DNA from: Akanthomyces muscarius
Taxonomy: Eukaryota > Ascomycota > Sordariomycetes > Hypocreales > Cordycipitaceae
Reading direction: 5' to 3'
Length of the DNA stretch: 64,000 nt
NCBI RefSeq assembly: GCF_028009165.1
Contig: NC_079243.1
Location: forward strand, 1,302,001 to 1,366,000
The translations under genes and the position numbers were made by a program. This document shows, piece by piece, positions 11,872 to 23,702 of this stretch (position 1 is the stretch's first letter; each line of letters starts with the position of its first letter). The notes under the pieces are model-generated. The model was given only the letters and a program-made list of their open reading frames with translations, did no database searches and was not told the origin of the DNA.

Positions 11872-12429
11872 CGGAAATGTGAAGATTTCGATGGCACAGG
11901 AAAGTCAACGACTTTAAGGAGGGGTTTTGGAATGGTGCACACGACCGGGATTCAAATATTACATTTAGCATGGCGAGTTTTGCCGACTTATTTATGATGG
12001 GCATCTTTGGCGTTTATGGTGTTTATGGGGGGGTTTTTTTTTCGTGGGATTGCCTCTATGCGGCTCTTGATAGGTCATACTTACTGTACATAGTTATAGG
12101 CTGTAGCATGTACAGCAGGATGGCTGTTTATTACTCGACACATATCCAATAGGGTCGGCTTCAGAATAATAATGTATAGCAATATATTGTGTCAATATAA
12201 GATATACTAATTGCTAAAGTAGACCTAAGGTCAAAGTTCAGGGGCGACCCCATCGCCAACCCCTCAAGAAGGAAACGGTTGCAAGAATAAAGCCTTGCCA
12301 GACGCTGGCTCAAACAGACACCTTGCAAAAGCACGCTATTCCGAGCCACCAGGCCAACCACCAGGGTGCCAGCAGTGTTGAACGGGCCGGCCCGCGGCGG
12401 GGCACAATCCATAAACACACGCTGCACAC
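11872..12429. other. Intergenic region between convergent genes
   Basis: 558 bp between the 3' ends of the Zn2Cys6 gene (plus) and the copper ATPase gene (minus). Only AT-rich, terminator-like sequence is visible, with no coding frame I can support. Confidence 0.5.
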
Positions 12430-15400
12430 TTAGTCGGTCTTGATCTTGGTCAGAAGCATGGTCGTGGCTGCGAAAATGACTGGCAGGACGCTGACAATCT
12501 CGCCAAGACCAGCGTAGGCAGGCGGGATGCGGACCTTGACCATGGCGCCCGAGGCAAGCAAAATGGCGAGAACGTTGTAGATGGCAGACCAGATGAAGTT
12601 GAACATCATGCGGCGGAAGCTGACGCGGCTAATTTCAATGACAAAGGGAATGCCCTCGAGGCCTTTGAGGAGAACGACGTCAGCGGCACCACGGGTGACT
12701 TCGCTGGCAGAGACGGCGCTGGCAATTTGGACTCCGACGTTGGCTTGGGTAACAGCCACGGCGTCATTGGTGCCGTCTCCGACAAACATGACATTCTTTC
12801 CTTCTTCCATGAGAGCCGCAACATAATCACGCTTCTCGGACGGGGTGCGCTGCGCTGCGATATTAGGGATTCCGACCTGGCTAGCAACAGCCTCGACCGC
12901 CTGCTGCAAGTCACCAGAGACAATATGGACATTGATACCACGACGAGTGAGCTGTTCGATAACCTTGTTGGATTCGGCACGGAGACGAGTTCGGAGACCG
13001 TAGGCGGCAATGGGCTTGGAGTTGCGGGTAATCACAAGAAGTGTCAGACCCTGTTCCTTGAGGTTATTGATGAAGCGTTCGTCATCGGTTCCAGTCCATT
13101 TGGGGTTTCCGGCACGGATGACGTCACCGTCAAAGACAGCTTCAACACCAGCCCCGGGTATAACATGGACGTCGGTTGCAGTGACGGCCTTGGTAGCACG
13201 GCTCTCAAGGTATTTGGCGACACCGAGGGAGACGGGGTGGTTATTACCAGCAACGAGGGGTTTGGTAATGGCAGTCGCCAGCTCTTCATCGCCGCCAAAG
13301 AACTCCGTCGCCATAACATCAAGATCGCTCTCGGTGATGGTGCCAGTCTTGTCAAATACGACGTCAGTGACCTTACGGGCGCGTTCGGTGCACTCAGCTG
13401 ACTTGATAATGACACCGCTTTTGGCGGCGACACCACCAGCAACAACCAAAACCATGGGGACGGCCAGACCAAGAGCGCAGGGGCAAGAAACAGCAAGAGT
13501 GGCGACAGCATAGGTAATTGCGTTGGCAATGGCCTGGCCACCATTGTAGTGGCGGACCTTGAGACCGACCACAACCCAAGCAATAATAACAATGACGGCA
13601 ACTGTCGTTACGATAGGGACAAACCAGCTAGCAACGCGATCGGCGGCATCCTGCAGAGGGGGCTTGGAGTTGGCAGCGTCCTCGACGAGTTGGGCAATAT
13701 CAGTGACAGTATTTTTACCCGGGAGGCGGGTCAATCGAGCAACAATGGTACCGGTTCCATTGACGGTACCGGCAATAAGTTCATCTCCTTCTTTTTTGAA
13801 GACCGGAACAGCCTCGCCAGTCAACATGGATTCGTCGACGTCGCTGGATCCGCTGATGACAACGCCATCAGTGGGAACAGCCGTGTGTGGGGTGACCATG
13901 AACTTGTCTCCATACTGCAAAAGTCTGGCATCGACTTCCTTATCCTGACCATCCTCCACGATAACAGCAGAGCTGGCCTGAAGCGATCGAAGAGAGACTG
14001 CCTGAACAGCACGGACACGGGCAAAGGCGGCGACCAGGCGGCCGAGGATGACAAGAGTAATGAGCAGTGTGCTAGTTTCAAAGAACTCGGAAGTCTCGAG
14101 GGGCTGGCCGGCTATGCGGAACCCGAAAGCAACAACAGAGTAAAGATAGGCGGCAGTGATACTGATGACCACGAGCATGTCCATCTCAACGACACCGTTA
14201 TAGATGAGAGAGGAGAGGGCAGGGCGATAGAAGTCAGGTATAGCGATAGTCTGTACGACAGTAGCCAGTGCAAGAGAGATAATGGCTTTGGTGGGCTCTT
14301 CCACCACATCATGACCCCAGGCCAGGACCAAAACAGGAATTGTAAAAGCAGCGGCAAGAAGGGTCTTGATCAACTGATCATACAACCTCTTGCGACCGCT
14401 GGACACCGAAGGGTCATCTCGGGGGGGTGCAAGTCCTTCAATACCGGGTGGGAGTCTTGAAAGAAGGTCTCGGGCCCCAATAATAGTCGGATCGTAGTTG
14501 ATTCGGACAGTTTTCTTGTTGATGAGAGATGCATCTGTGACACCAGGTATATCGAGGTCCAGGAGGCCTTTAGCCACTGAACCTGAGGCAAGAATGTCAA
14601 GAGCTTGGTCATCGCTGGAAAGCTTAGTGCATTTGAATCCTGTAGCACGTTCGGCATTTTTGATGACCTCATCGGGAGTCGTGATGGACGAATCGATGCT
14701 GCATTCGGCCTGGCCCATGACAAAGTTAACTCGAACGTTGGAGACGCCGGGTAGGCCTCGAAGACCCTTGTCCATCTTGTTTCCACATCCGGAGCAAGTC
14801 ATACCCTCGACGTGGAGGGCCAAGTGCTCGAGTCCATCAGCCTTTTCGAGATCGCTAGCGTTGACATTGGGAGTCTTGGGGGTCGGCTTTTCGTTGTGCG
14901 AGTCAGCGCCACAGCGCGAGTCCTTGTCCTCCCCGTCACCACAGCAAGAGTCCTTGTCGGACGCACGACGGGAAGGCGGCTTCTTATTACGACGCTTCAT
15001 TCCATGGTGGTGGTGAGTAGTCTGCTGGACGCGGGGCGAGGTGAAAGAGGTAGCAGTGGCAACAGATCGCTTGCGCATGGGCTTCTTCTGGGGCTGGGTG
15101 CTACAGCAGGTCTTGCCCCATCCACGCTCGAGAACATTGCGGCAAACGCAGCGAGCAGAGTCAAGGTAAGCTGCGTACTGGTCAAAAGCCTTGGTCAGGT
15201 GATCATTGCAAGCAGTAGCAGGGTGGCGGCCAGAAGCATCGTGGTTGTGTCGGTGGACGAGATGGGCTGTCGCGTGTAAGTGGTGGATCTAGGACGGCTT
15301 TCGGCGTTGCACAGAAAGAAGACTACTCACCATCGGGAATTTCTCCCTCGCTCTCGCAGGCCTTTTCGCACTCGATAGCAGCAACAGCGATGATACACTT

Positions 15401-15820
15401 CTCTATTGAACGATGTTAGCGCTATGCTCTAGGCAAGCCATGTCTAACAAGACTAGGGCGGGGTGGCAAACCATCGCAGTGCTCGACATCGGTGTCGCAG
15501 CAAATCAAGGTCTCGGAGCTGCAGGCGTCGTCGGTGTCGCAGCACTCATCGTCATCACAGACCTCGCCTTTGGTAGCACAATCGTCTTCATCGACACAGT
15601 GCGCATGCTCCTGGGTAGCAGCCTGGCCGTGGTCGTGGTCGTGGCCGTGGTCAGCACGGGCGTGGTCATGATCATGTCCGTAGTGGCCGTTGTTGTCAGC
15701 ATGGGCATGCTCATGGCCGTGATCGTGAGAAGCAGTGCCATGGTCGTGAGTTGTGGTGGATGGACCACTGCAGGACGGGGCGTCCTGCTTTGGGTCGCTA
15801 GAACAGCAGTCGGCGCCCAT
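12430..15820 (-). CDS. Copper-type P1B ATPase with His/Cys-rich N-terminus
   Basis: Three exons: 15820-15472, 15402-15331 and 15266-12430. The two introns (69 and 64 nt) restore one frame of 1085 residues. Exon 1 encodes a metal-binding head: a CC pair near the start, then a long His/Asp/Gly/Ala run (HDHGHEHAHADNN type), then several CC and CxC pairs. A heavy-metal-associated domain (GMTCSGC, Cys298/Cys301) follows. The membrane core has TGEA near 623, the CPC transport motif (Cys735-Pro-Cys737) and the phosphorylation site DKTGT (Asp779). CPC marks the Cu+/Ag+ P1B-1 class, so it should pump copper, perhaps cadmium, out of the cytosol, like Aspergillus CrpA/PcaA resistance pumps. The weakest call is the first intron, whose 5' site is GTTTGC. 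Confidence 0.93.
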
Positions 15821-18035
15821 TTTGGTGCGGGTGGAAGATGGTGTAAGCGCGATGTGGTTGTCTTCTCAAAGATTTTTGTTCTATTTTGGCGTGCAGGAGA
15901 GGAATCGTTAAAGGAGGAGTGGATGGAAAAAGGAACCAAAGAAGGAATGAAACCGACGGCCGGCCCAGGGTCTAATAATAAAATGACGATGTGGTGGCGC
16001 CCGTTTGCTTGTGTCTGTTTGTTAGCTGCCGGCTGCCACAACTGGCAACTGCCAGCTGTCAGCGGCCGGCGAACTGCGCATCCGAAGGCGGCCTAGCAGA
16101 AGTACATCGAACTTGGTGATGTCTTGTCTCAATAGAGGTACCTTGCGCTACCGGCTACCTGGCTTCATCCATGACCTTCCAAAACGGCAGTCATACCTAA
16201 TAAGTGGCTTCGCTGTGGGGCCTGGCCGAACAGCTGGGTTCTGGGCTTTACTGGTCGTCCTGTCTGCCAGTATTCAAACGTTCCTTCGTTTGGCTTCACA
16301 TTGCTACTACACCTCCAACTTCCGCACCGAACTGCGTCAAATCGTTACAGTCAGGCTGTTTCTTGGCAGCGTCGTTGCAACGCAGCCAGCGCCAGGAGTC
16401 CTGCGTCTCCGACCGGTCGAATTGCAGCTGTCTCGGCTCGCTGCTTAATTGACCATCGGGTGGCAGCTCGCCGTCGTGCTGCCGCTCCCGTGCCCTCATG
16501 TGAAGCAGAACGCTGGCTTGCGCAATGCTGCATTCTACACCATCTTGCAGACACCCGGCGATATTATGGGGAATGGCCTGATTCCTGCCGTCGTCGTCCC
16601 ATCCAATTATACCAAACCTGCCCGATTAGTGGCGGCCTGTCGCAGCCATTGGCTCCCTCCGGTGCCCCTGTGGAGCGTTCTATATTTCGATCGTACGTGG
16701 CCTCGCCAAATAGCCTTCTCAGCGGTTCCCTTCTTTTCTTTCTCCAGGATTTTACTCCTCCGTTGCGGATCACGCTTTTTCGCATCTCCTCGCCACAGTT
16801 CTGTGACTCAGAGAGCAATCTTGAAACACGAAAAGCTTCAGGCGCGCATCCACCCACCACCATGTCGCATCTTTTACTGCTCCACTGCCGGAACGAGGAG
16901 CAGCTCGCCAAGACACCATTCACTCGGTTCTTGGCGTTTACGCGTCGGTGCGCATTTATCGAAATTATGCTACAGTTGCCTGTGGCTCTCGCGCCTCGTA
17001 AGGAGGCCCAGTGACATGCTGTCTGCCGTCGCTGGCCGGCTCTAGTCTATTAAGTTTTAGACGATCATCAACAAGGCTGACCAGCCCGCCAATGAGGCCG
17101 AGTTCCGATTTTTTCCCAATGGGGCCTCGGTTGCACACTCCCGTGCAACTTGGAGCTTGGGGAACCGCTTGGCCACGTCAACGATTTACTTGCCGCACTT
17201 GTAGATTACGCAGTGCAAAACTCTCCCAATCGTTCCACCAATTCCACAGCCGACTATCTTTGCCCGCGTTCCGGAACCGGCTCTTTGCACTCCCCAAAGC
17301 CAGTTATTTTCGTCGTCGTCTCGAATGTCGCCTACTCTCTGCCGGTTTGCCCGTTCCCCGAGTCCAAAGTTCTTAAAAACCTGCAGTACTTGCTACAAGT
17401 CGTAAGATGGCCGCGTCGACTCTAAGCCTCTAAACTCAGAATGATCGTTGCAACTTATCCCTGGCGCTAGAAGCAACGTATAGGCTAATATTGGCCACAC
17501 AACCGCAATATCTCTTTGGAGATTGAACTAGACTCTATCAGCATGTGCCGTCGCCTAAGTATGGCAAGTCATCTGGAGTGTTTGTGTAGGCTGTATTGGT
17601 GTACCGGCGCCAGTTGCTAAGCAGCACGGTGGCAAACTGCGTTGTCGACCGCGTCACCATCCCCTAGCTCCCCCGTGTGGAAGAAGAAGGGTATCTGAGC
17701 CCGTTCTTTTGTGCTCGTCAAGAAACCAAAGTAGCTCGGTAAGCAAGTCGTCTTGGAACCGCCCCGGATCTGCTTGACCACAAGGCCAATGCGGCTACTA
17801 GGTGAGGGAACTTTTTTTGCGTAGTCATGAACCGCGACTTGTGCATGCTAGACAGCTTTGGGAGCTCCCCGATTCGAGATTGAGAAGCAACCATGGCGGT
17901 AATATGAAAGTGTAAAAGACAGTCTGATGGGCTCATTAATGAAGTCGCAGCCAAAGAGGTACTGTATGTAGCCAGATTTGAATCCTCCAGCACCATTGCT
18001 GCAGAAAGACTTGCCGAGTACAGTGAAGCATTACC
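15821..18035. other. Intergenic region, no supported gene
   Basis: About 2.2 kb upstream of the copper ATPase and downstream of the DUF7730 gene. Several short frames overlap on both strands, but none has family-like sequence, a sensible start context or consistent exon joins. It presumably holds the ATPase promoter, including a CT/GA-rich leader near 15840-15960. Confidence 0.5.
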
Positions 18036-19220
18036 TTAGCTAAAGCAGCGGATTGTGCGCGGCGGTAAGTCTGAAATTCCGAGCAGCACCCAAAAGGTAT
18101 CCACCTCTGCTTTTTTCTTGCTACTACTTATCAAGTCTGCGGGAATGTCTCTCTTTAACCACTTGGCGGGCAGCTTTGCCCAAATCGCTTCCTCAAACTC
18201 GAGCGTGATATCGAACACCTCCTGCAGCCACGGCATGAACATGCTCCTCGGCAGAGCCAGTCGAAAATCAGTCAGCTTCGGCAGCTCCAGAATGTGTACC
18301 AGCACTGTGCGAAACAGCGCCTCAACTTGTCGATAGACGACTGCAGACCGCGAGCCATAGGCCCGCCACTGCTCTCCATCTCCGAACACGCCCTGGAGCG
18401 ACAGGTGCAGGCACTTGACATTGGGCAGCGTCGAAGGAAGCCGTTGAATCAGCTTCTCGAAGCCCTCCACGAAATTAAACTCCTCTGGATGGTCGCCGAG
18501 CCGCAAATGCCGCGGGTAAGCCCGCAGCCAGCCCAAGTCCCAGTACAGCGACACTAGAGTGAGGCTCTCGAGACTAAGCCCCGGCAGCAGCTCCGGTAAG
18601 TGCGCAAACATGAATGTCCCGTACAAGCGCACCGTATTGGTCCGGTGCAGCACGTCGTAGCCCTCCCGGTAGGCCTGCCGGCACGTCCGTAGCCAGCCCG
18701 CGGCGCCCAGAAAACACGTCTCCGGCGCGCCGAGGTGGCCGCAACTCTCGCCAGATATGCAGGATTCCCTGTCGAGGAACTGATCGCTGCACTGCGGTGC
18801 TTTGCACTTCCAGCTCTGGTGGTGGAAGCAGTGCGCGTGGCAGCGCGAGCTGCGCCAGCGCCAAAACGGCCGCGCCGCTTCGTCAAACTTGTACCGCCCC
18901 GGGTGTCCCGCGTGTCCAGGGTTACTGCTCTTGCTGTGACTGCGGTATTTGCGAAGCAGCGGCCGCTCCAGAGACAGGTGCATATGCACGAGCTGGTCGC
19001 CAAAGGCCTCGATGAGGATGCGCTGCCGGATCTCGGCGGGGAGGCGCTCGAAGAGGGCGCTCTGGGACGTCGCAGAGGGGACCGGCGCGGCGACCGTGGC
19101 GGGTGCCGGGGAGGGTGGGAGCGGTGGTACCGTGTGTATGGCCTGCTGTCGTCGGTCGTCCTCACTCAAGAGGACTCTGTTGCGGAGGCGCCGCAGCGAG
19201 TCGCTGAGCGGGGGGGCCAT
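18036..19220 (-). CDS. DUF7730-type protein of unknown function
   Basis: A 394-residue single-exon frame starting at the ATG at 19220 (MAPPLSD); the frame extends upstream but has no earlier ATG. After a proline-rich N-terminus comes ALFERLPAEIRQRILIEAFG, the F-box-like opening of DUF7730 proteins. Next are a Cys/His-rich middle and GAAGWLRTCRQAYREGYDVL with NTVRLYGT, both typical of this expanded fungal family. Family members have no established biochemical role. The Cys/His-rich stretch (about residues 125-170) could bind metal, which is inference. It is followed downstream by the long gene-poor interval toward the copper ATPase. Confidence 0.82.
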   Translation of the reverse strand: MAPPLSDSLRRLRNRVLLSEDDRRQQAIHTVPPLPPSPAPATVAAPVPSATSQSALFERLPAEIRQRILIEAFGDQLVHMHLSLERPLLRKYRSHSKSSNPGHAGHPGRYKFDEAARPFWRWRSSRCHAHCFHHQSWKCKAPQCSDQFLDRESCISGESCGHLGAPETCFLGAAGWLRTCRQAYREGYDVLHRTNTVRLYGTFMFAHLPELLPGLSLESLTLVSLYWDLGWLRAYPRHLRLGDHPEEFNFVEGFEKLIQRLPSTLPNVKCLHLSLQGVFGDGEQWRAYGSRSAVVYRQVEALFRTVLVHILELPKLTDFRLALPRSMFMPWLQEVFDITLEFEEAIWAKLPAKWLKRDIPADLISSSKKKAEVDTFWVLLGISDLPPRTIRCFS

Positions 19221-20964
19221 GATGGCGGAAGCTGCGCTCGGGAAATGTTTAGACCTTGCGTTCAATAGTATGCGGGACAAGGTGAGTTGTCTATTAGGTG
19301 CCGCTCGCTAGAAACGGGCGTCGGCGTTTCTCGTGGTGGTGGTGGTGAGGTGAGATGAGGTGGGGAGGAGGCTGGAGATGCTCGAGTAGCCTCGCCACCG
19401 TAGTTGCTGTCATTTAGATGTAATTTCTTTATTATTCTAGCCACATTATTATCTTTGTTAATCTGACAGCCTTTTTCAATCAAGGAGCCATTGTATCGGC
19501 TCTAAACTTCTTCTCTCTACTTGTACTCACGATAATACATTTATAAAGGGAGTTGTCTATGCGGAACCCCATGTCCCAACTACCAGCCAATTGCGCAAAG
19601 GCACGCGACGGTGCGCGACCACGTTTCAGCTAAGCGAGCCAGGCCCCTCTTCAGAAGTCCATGTTTATCGATCCTATCGTAAGACAGCACTTGTGAGAGG
19701 GTCAGTCCTACTCATTTGTACCGCTCGCCCGCCGCTCCCTGCAGCTCTGGCACTTGCCTCGGCGCTTTGAGCCTCGAAAAGGTTCTATACGTCCAGGCGT
19801 CCTCGTCACTTGTTCGGCTCACAGTCTTTGATCGACGTTTGCTTCGGACGGCAAAAGAGAGACGTGTGTAGGTTGGCACGCTATGCGACATCAGGGAGGG
19901 GATCACGGCTGAGAATAAGACCATCGCGGTACGCGACCCTGAAAAATCAGTAGGCAACGCCGACGCGTGAGACATTCCACTTCTTTGTCATGTCGGCGCA
20001 TATGCTCCCCCCGCGAGGCTCGTTTATGGATGATATCGCACATCAGAAACAAGTTTCTCCCCTCTTGAAGATGGCACTGTGTGGCTTTCATGCTTTACAG
20101 GGTCGCGACGCGCTGCATGTAAAGGTGCCGGCATGTCTCTCCTTTTGCCTGCCTTGAGCCCCCACCCCACTGTCTCTCGCACCTGTCACATCTCATTACC
20201 CTCGAGATGCACTTAAGATTCTCTGGACGGCCCGCTCGGCGTTCCCATCACCCCCGTCTACCGTGGCGGACAACGTGCTCCGGCCAGAAGAGATGCGCGA
20301 TCGCCACCACGATCTCTGCAGACGCGGCTCGCATGGTGCAGGTCGTAATCTCATTATCTGCAGCGCGCAAATGACAGGAGGCTTTATTCTCGACCTCATC
20401 ACCGGCCACTTTGCGAATCCTGGTCGAAGGAGGGCGCTCAATGATCGTATTGAAGTGACAATATGGATACTTCACGAAACCACGCGGAAATAACCCGGAC
20501 ACGGATCAAAGCCGTTCTTCTCCTGGGCGCGGCCGTCGCCTATTGACTGTGTGATTGCATTTGAAGATGGAGAATTCCAGCAGAAAGAAACAGCTGTCGA
20601 CGAAGATTGCTTCTCCAGCACAATACCATCTTTGGAATGTGAAGGGTCAGATGAGTGAGACATATTACCGATGAATTTTGTCTAACGCAATTACTACTCA
20701 GCTAATATCGACCCATGAGACCATCCAGGGTATTTACGCGATGGTTTCAGAGAAGAATGCCGCAGCGGAGGCGGGCCGTCTCTGTCCACCAGTGATAGGG
20801 CTGCGCAGTCTTGGCCGGATCCGAGGACGAAGCCGCACATCTTTACCAACTGCCACATCTTAATCTCTTGGTCGGCCACAGACCGGGTCACGACGTTTCT
20901 TCTTCCTCCATCGCATTTTGGCGTGTAAGGCAAGTCACAATCGAAGCCCTCCCTCACCGCAGAC
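19221..20964. other. Intergenic region between divergent genes
   Basis: About 1.74 kb between the DUF7730 gene (minus) and the MFS gene (plus). I see no supported gene. A GTGG-rich simple stretch lies near 19330-19365. The region should carry both promoters. Confidence 0.5.
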
Positions 20965-22698
20965 ATGGCAATCACCTCGACCACTGTTCATGTGAGCAGC
21001 ATCCCGGAGCCTGCCCAGGCCACCTGCACTGGGCAGAAAGGGGAGCAGGCTGCCGACGCCGCATCGTCAGGTTCCTGGGCCGCCATGCCGCAGAAGGGGC
21101 AGCTCGCGCTCATCACCTCGGCGCGGCTCGTCGAGATGGTCGCGAGCGGCAGCCAGCAGAGCTTCATCATCTTCCAGCTGCGCTCCTTCGCGGCTACCGA
21201 CGGGTCCCTGCCCGACACTGCGACCGTCGCGCTGCAGCTCTCGCTCCTCCGCGCCGCCGGCGCCATCCCGCAGCTCTTCACCTCGACGCTGTGGGGTATG
21301 CTGGCCGACCACCCTCGCATCGGGCGACGCGCCGTCATTGTTCTGGGGCTCGTGCTTTCTGGGATTGGGAGCTTCGGGCTGGGGTTTACACACAGCTTCG
21401 CGGGCGCTGTCGTGTGGCGCCTGATTGTGGGCATGGCAGGCGGGAAGGGGGCGGCTATGCGCAGCACGATCCGCGAGATCAGCGGCGAGCGGTTCGAGTC
21501 TCGCGGCGTGCTGCTACTGCCCGCGGCGTTCAACCTCGGGTCCATCATTGGGCCGATCCTCGGAGGACTGCTTGCGGATGGAGCGGTGGGAGGTACGACT
21601 CATACGGGAGGGTGGTTTGCGGCGTGTCCCTTTTTGTTGCCAAATGCGGTCAATGGCTTCTTGAAGCTGGGCATCGCGGCGCTGATTGCGTTTCGCCTCA
21701 AGGAGACGCATCCTGCTGCAGGGAAGAAGGGCAAAAAGAAGAAAAGCATATCAATTCTCCCGTTATGGGTGCGCGAGTTATACACACAGTACCTCCAGAA
21801 GAGGCAAGCTCGGTACGAGCCGCTCGCGAATCAGGAATACGAGCTGAACGAGCAGGAAGAAGGCCAGCGTCTTGTGTCGGTTGCCGAGGAAAAGCAGCAG
21901 CCTGTTAGTATCTGGACGATGCGGCTGATACTGACCCTCGCGGCAAGGGCACTGGTCTCGATGCACCTCTTTTCCTACCCGTCACTTCTACTCGTCTTTG
22001 CATCCACGCCACGCTTCGACTCCTCCCAAGATTTCATCTCGAGCTCGGACAACTCTTCCACGTCAGCCGTCCGCTCTACATCCAACTCGACGTACGTCGA
22101 AGTGCCGCCAGACTACCACCCCCACGGACCCTTTGTCTTCACTGGCGGCCTCGCCTTTCGCCCGCGCGACATTGCCACCGTCTTCGCCATCCGCGGCGTC
22201 GTCGGCGCCCTGCTCCAGCTCATCTTCTTCCCCAAGCTGCGCGACATGTTCGGCACCCTGCGCCTCTACCGCTACGCCCTCGTCATCTTCCCCGTCGCCT
22301 ACGCTCTGCACCCGTACCTGACCGCCCTGCCATCTGCGACCTTCGCCCCGCTACCATCCAGCGGCGTGACCCTCTGGGCAGTGGTCGTCGCCATCCTCGT
22401 CGTGCAGTCGACAGCGCGGTCGATGGTGCTCCCGGCAGGCGCAATGATGCTCAACGCCGCGTGCCCGGACCGCGCGGTGCTGGCCACCGTCAATGGGATT
22501 GGCGCGAGCGTGGGGGCGGCAGCGCGCGGGATGGGTCACCTCGTCATGACGGGTTGGCTGTACGGCGTCGGGCTTGGGGCCGGCGTCGTTGGATTGGCAT
22601 GGTGGGCAATGGCTGGTGTCGCGGTGGCAGCGGTGGTGGCAGCCGCGTGCGTGCCGGACGGGCCTGGCAGCGGAGCCCTGGACAACGATGCCGAATAG
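20965..22698 (+). CDS. MFS transporter
   Basis: A 577-residue intronless frame from the ATG at 20965. The N-terminal half shows major facilitator features: an early helix region (ALITSARLVEMVASGSQQSF), a GMLADHPRIGRRAVIVLGLV loop close to the motif-A pattern between helices 2 and 3, and WRLIVGMAGGKGAAMRSTIRE then NLGSIIGPILGGLLAD as in helices 4-5. A hydrophilic central loop of roughly 100 residues (about 255-315, KKGKKKKS and Glu/Gln-rich) splits the two halves, and a second helix bundle follows to the C-terminus. It resembles the fungal TetA/multidrug-like group related to yeast YCR023C. The substrate is unknown; likely location is plasma or vacuolar membrane. Confidence 0.88.
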   Translation: MAITSTTVHVSSIPEPAQATCTGQKGEQAADAASSGSWAAMPQKGQLALITSARLVEMVASGSQQSFIIFQLRSFAATDGSLPDTATVALQLSLLRAAGAIPQLFTSTLWGMLADHPRIGRRAVIVLGLVLSGIGSFGLGFTHSFAGAVVWRLIVGMAGGKGAAMRSTIREISGERFESRGVLLLPAAFNLGSIIGPILGGLLADGAVGGTTHTGGWFAACPFLLPNAVNGFLKLGIAALIAFRLKETHPAAGKKGKKKKSISILPLWVRELYTQYLQKRQARYEPLANQEYELNEQEEGQRLVSVAEEKQQPVSIWTMRLILTLAARALVSMHLFSYPSLLLVFASTPRFDSSQDFISSSDNSSTSAVRSTSNSTYVEVPPDYHPHGPFVFTGGLAFRPRDIATVFAIRGVVGALLQLIFFPKLRDMFGTLRLYRYALVIFPVAYALHPYLTALPSATFAPLPSSGVTLWAVVVAILVVQSTARSMVLPAGAMMLNAACPDRAVLATVNGIGASVGAAARGMGHLVMTGWLYGVGLGAGVVGLAWWAMAGVAVAAVVAAACVPDGPGSGALDNDAE

Positions 22699-22979
22699 GC
22701 ATGGTAATTCAGGTGAAGCCGCGGGCTTTTGTGGCTAATATGAGGGCTCACTCTATGTATTAGTTTGTCAACTCGACGGTGACTAGGAGTGATATGGCAA
22801 TAGTTATAAGTGAATGTTCACATCGGTTAACGTCAACTTGCGTTGATTAGTTGAAATCTTGTAGAGCCATGTCTCCGGAAATTTGGATAGCTTGATGGTT
22901 TAGCTCAAGAAAATGGAAAACCACGATCATGATAAAAAGCAACAACATACACGGGCCTCAGTTCTCATACCTCCAACAG

Positions 22980-22995
22980 GGTGCTGTACAGCACC
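22980..22995. repeat. Perfect 16-bp palindrome
   Basis: GGTGCTGTACAGCACC reads the same on both strands. A second, imperfect version (CTGTACAACACCG) follows within 10 bp. It could be an operator-like site or part of a transposon end; nothing decides between them. Confidence 0.6.
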
Positions 22996-23149
22996 GTAAC
23001 CTGTACAACACCGTGCGCCCTAGCACATTACACTAAAAACACTACCACGACGCCGATTTTTCTAACCCCTTCTTACAGTATACTGGCAGTAGCTAAAATT
23101 CTAAAAGAAATGCTAGATTTCTGCTTGTAGTCTTCTCTATCTATAAAAT

Positions 23150-23280
23150 TTCTTTTAATTTTATTTTCTATACTAGTATTTCCTTTTTTTTCGTTTTTCT
23201 TTTTTTCTGTTTATACTATTATTTCTATTCTCTTTTTTTTTCTTTTTTTCTTATTTCTTTCATTGTTAGCTATTCTTTTT
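23150..23280 (+). repeat. Pyrimidine-rich low-complexity tract
   Basis: About 130 bp made almost only of T with some C on the plus strand, with a few A and rare G. It is a low-complexity tract with strong strand asymmetry, not a simple microsatellite. Confidence 0.6.
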
Positions 23281-23702
23281 AATTGATTTTTAGTCTGGTT
23301 GTTGCGCCAGCGCTAATAACGTAAGTCATGAGCGATCTCGTATAGACCGCATTCGTGGTATACATCCGTACCGGGTAAGTACAAGCCAGGATGTAGCAGT
23401 CGTTGATGAATTGGGATACATGCACCTTTTTGGGGAAATGGGGCGAAGATACTTGCCAGCGTCTCCTCAGCTGCAGAAGAATGAATGTAGGATAAATGTA
23501 GGTTCGACGCGTGATGCTCAACGGCTGAAGCAACATCGCGCAACTCTGTTCTAGCTTGTGGCCTAAAAAGACGGCGTCTAGCCTGCCGACATGATCAATT
23601 TCCATCGTCGTAAAAACGAGTATCACACTCTCTCTTGTTCACATTTTTTTCTGTCACTGAGCACAGAAAACTCAAAGAAAAATATTCGCAACCGGAAACG
23701 CC

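Larger units (their letters stand above)
22699..23702. other. Intergenic region with palindrome and pyrimidine tract
   Basis: About 1 kb with no coding frame I trust. It contains a perfect 16-bp palindrome at 22980-22995 and a strongly strand-biased T/C tract at about 23150-23280. Composition differs from both neighbours and may mark a decayed repeat. Confidence 0.5.

Noticed and set aside
13549..14460. 303-codon plus-strand frame opposite the copper ATPase
   Set aside because: Asn/Gly/Asp-rich antisense reading of the ATPase; no motif, and it overlaps conserved transport motifs of the real gene.
16301..17014. 237-codon plus-strand frame in the gap upstream of the copper ATPase
   Set aside because: No signal, domain or start context, and overlapping frames of similar length exist in the other two phases.
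17940..17985. Minus-strand GGATTCAAATCT resembling a tRNA B box
   Set aside because: Two to three mismatches to the consensus and no cloverleaf or A box at the right distance.
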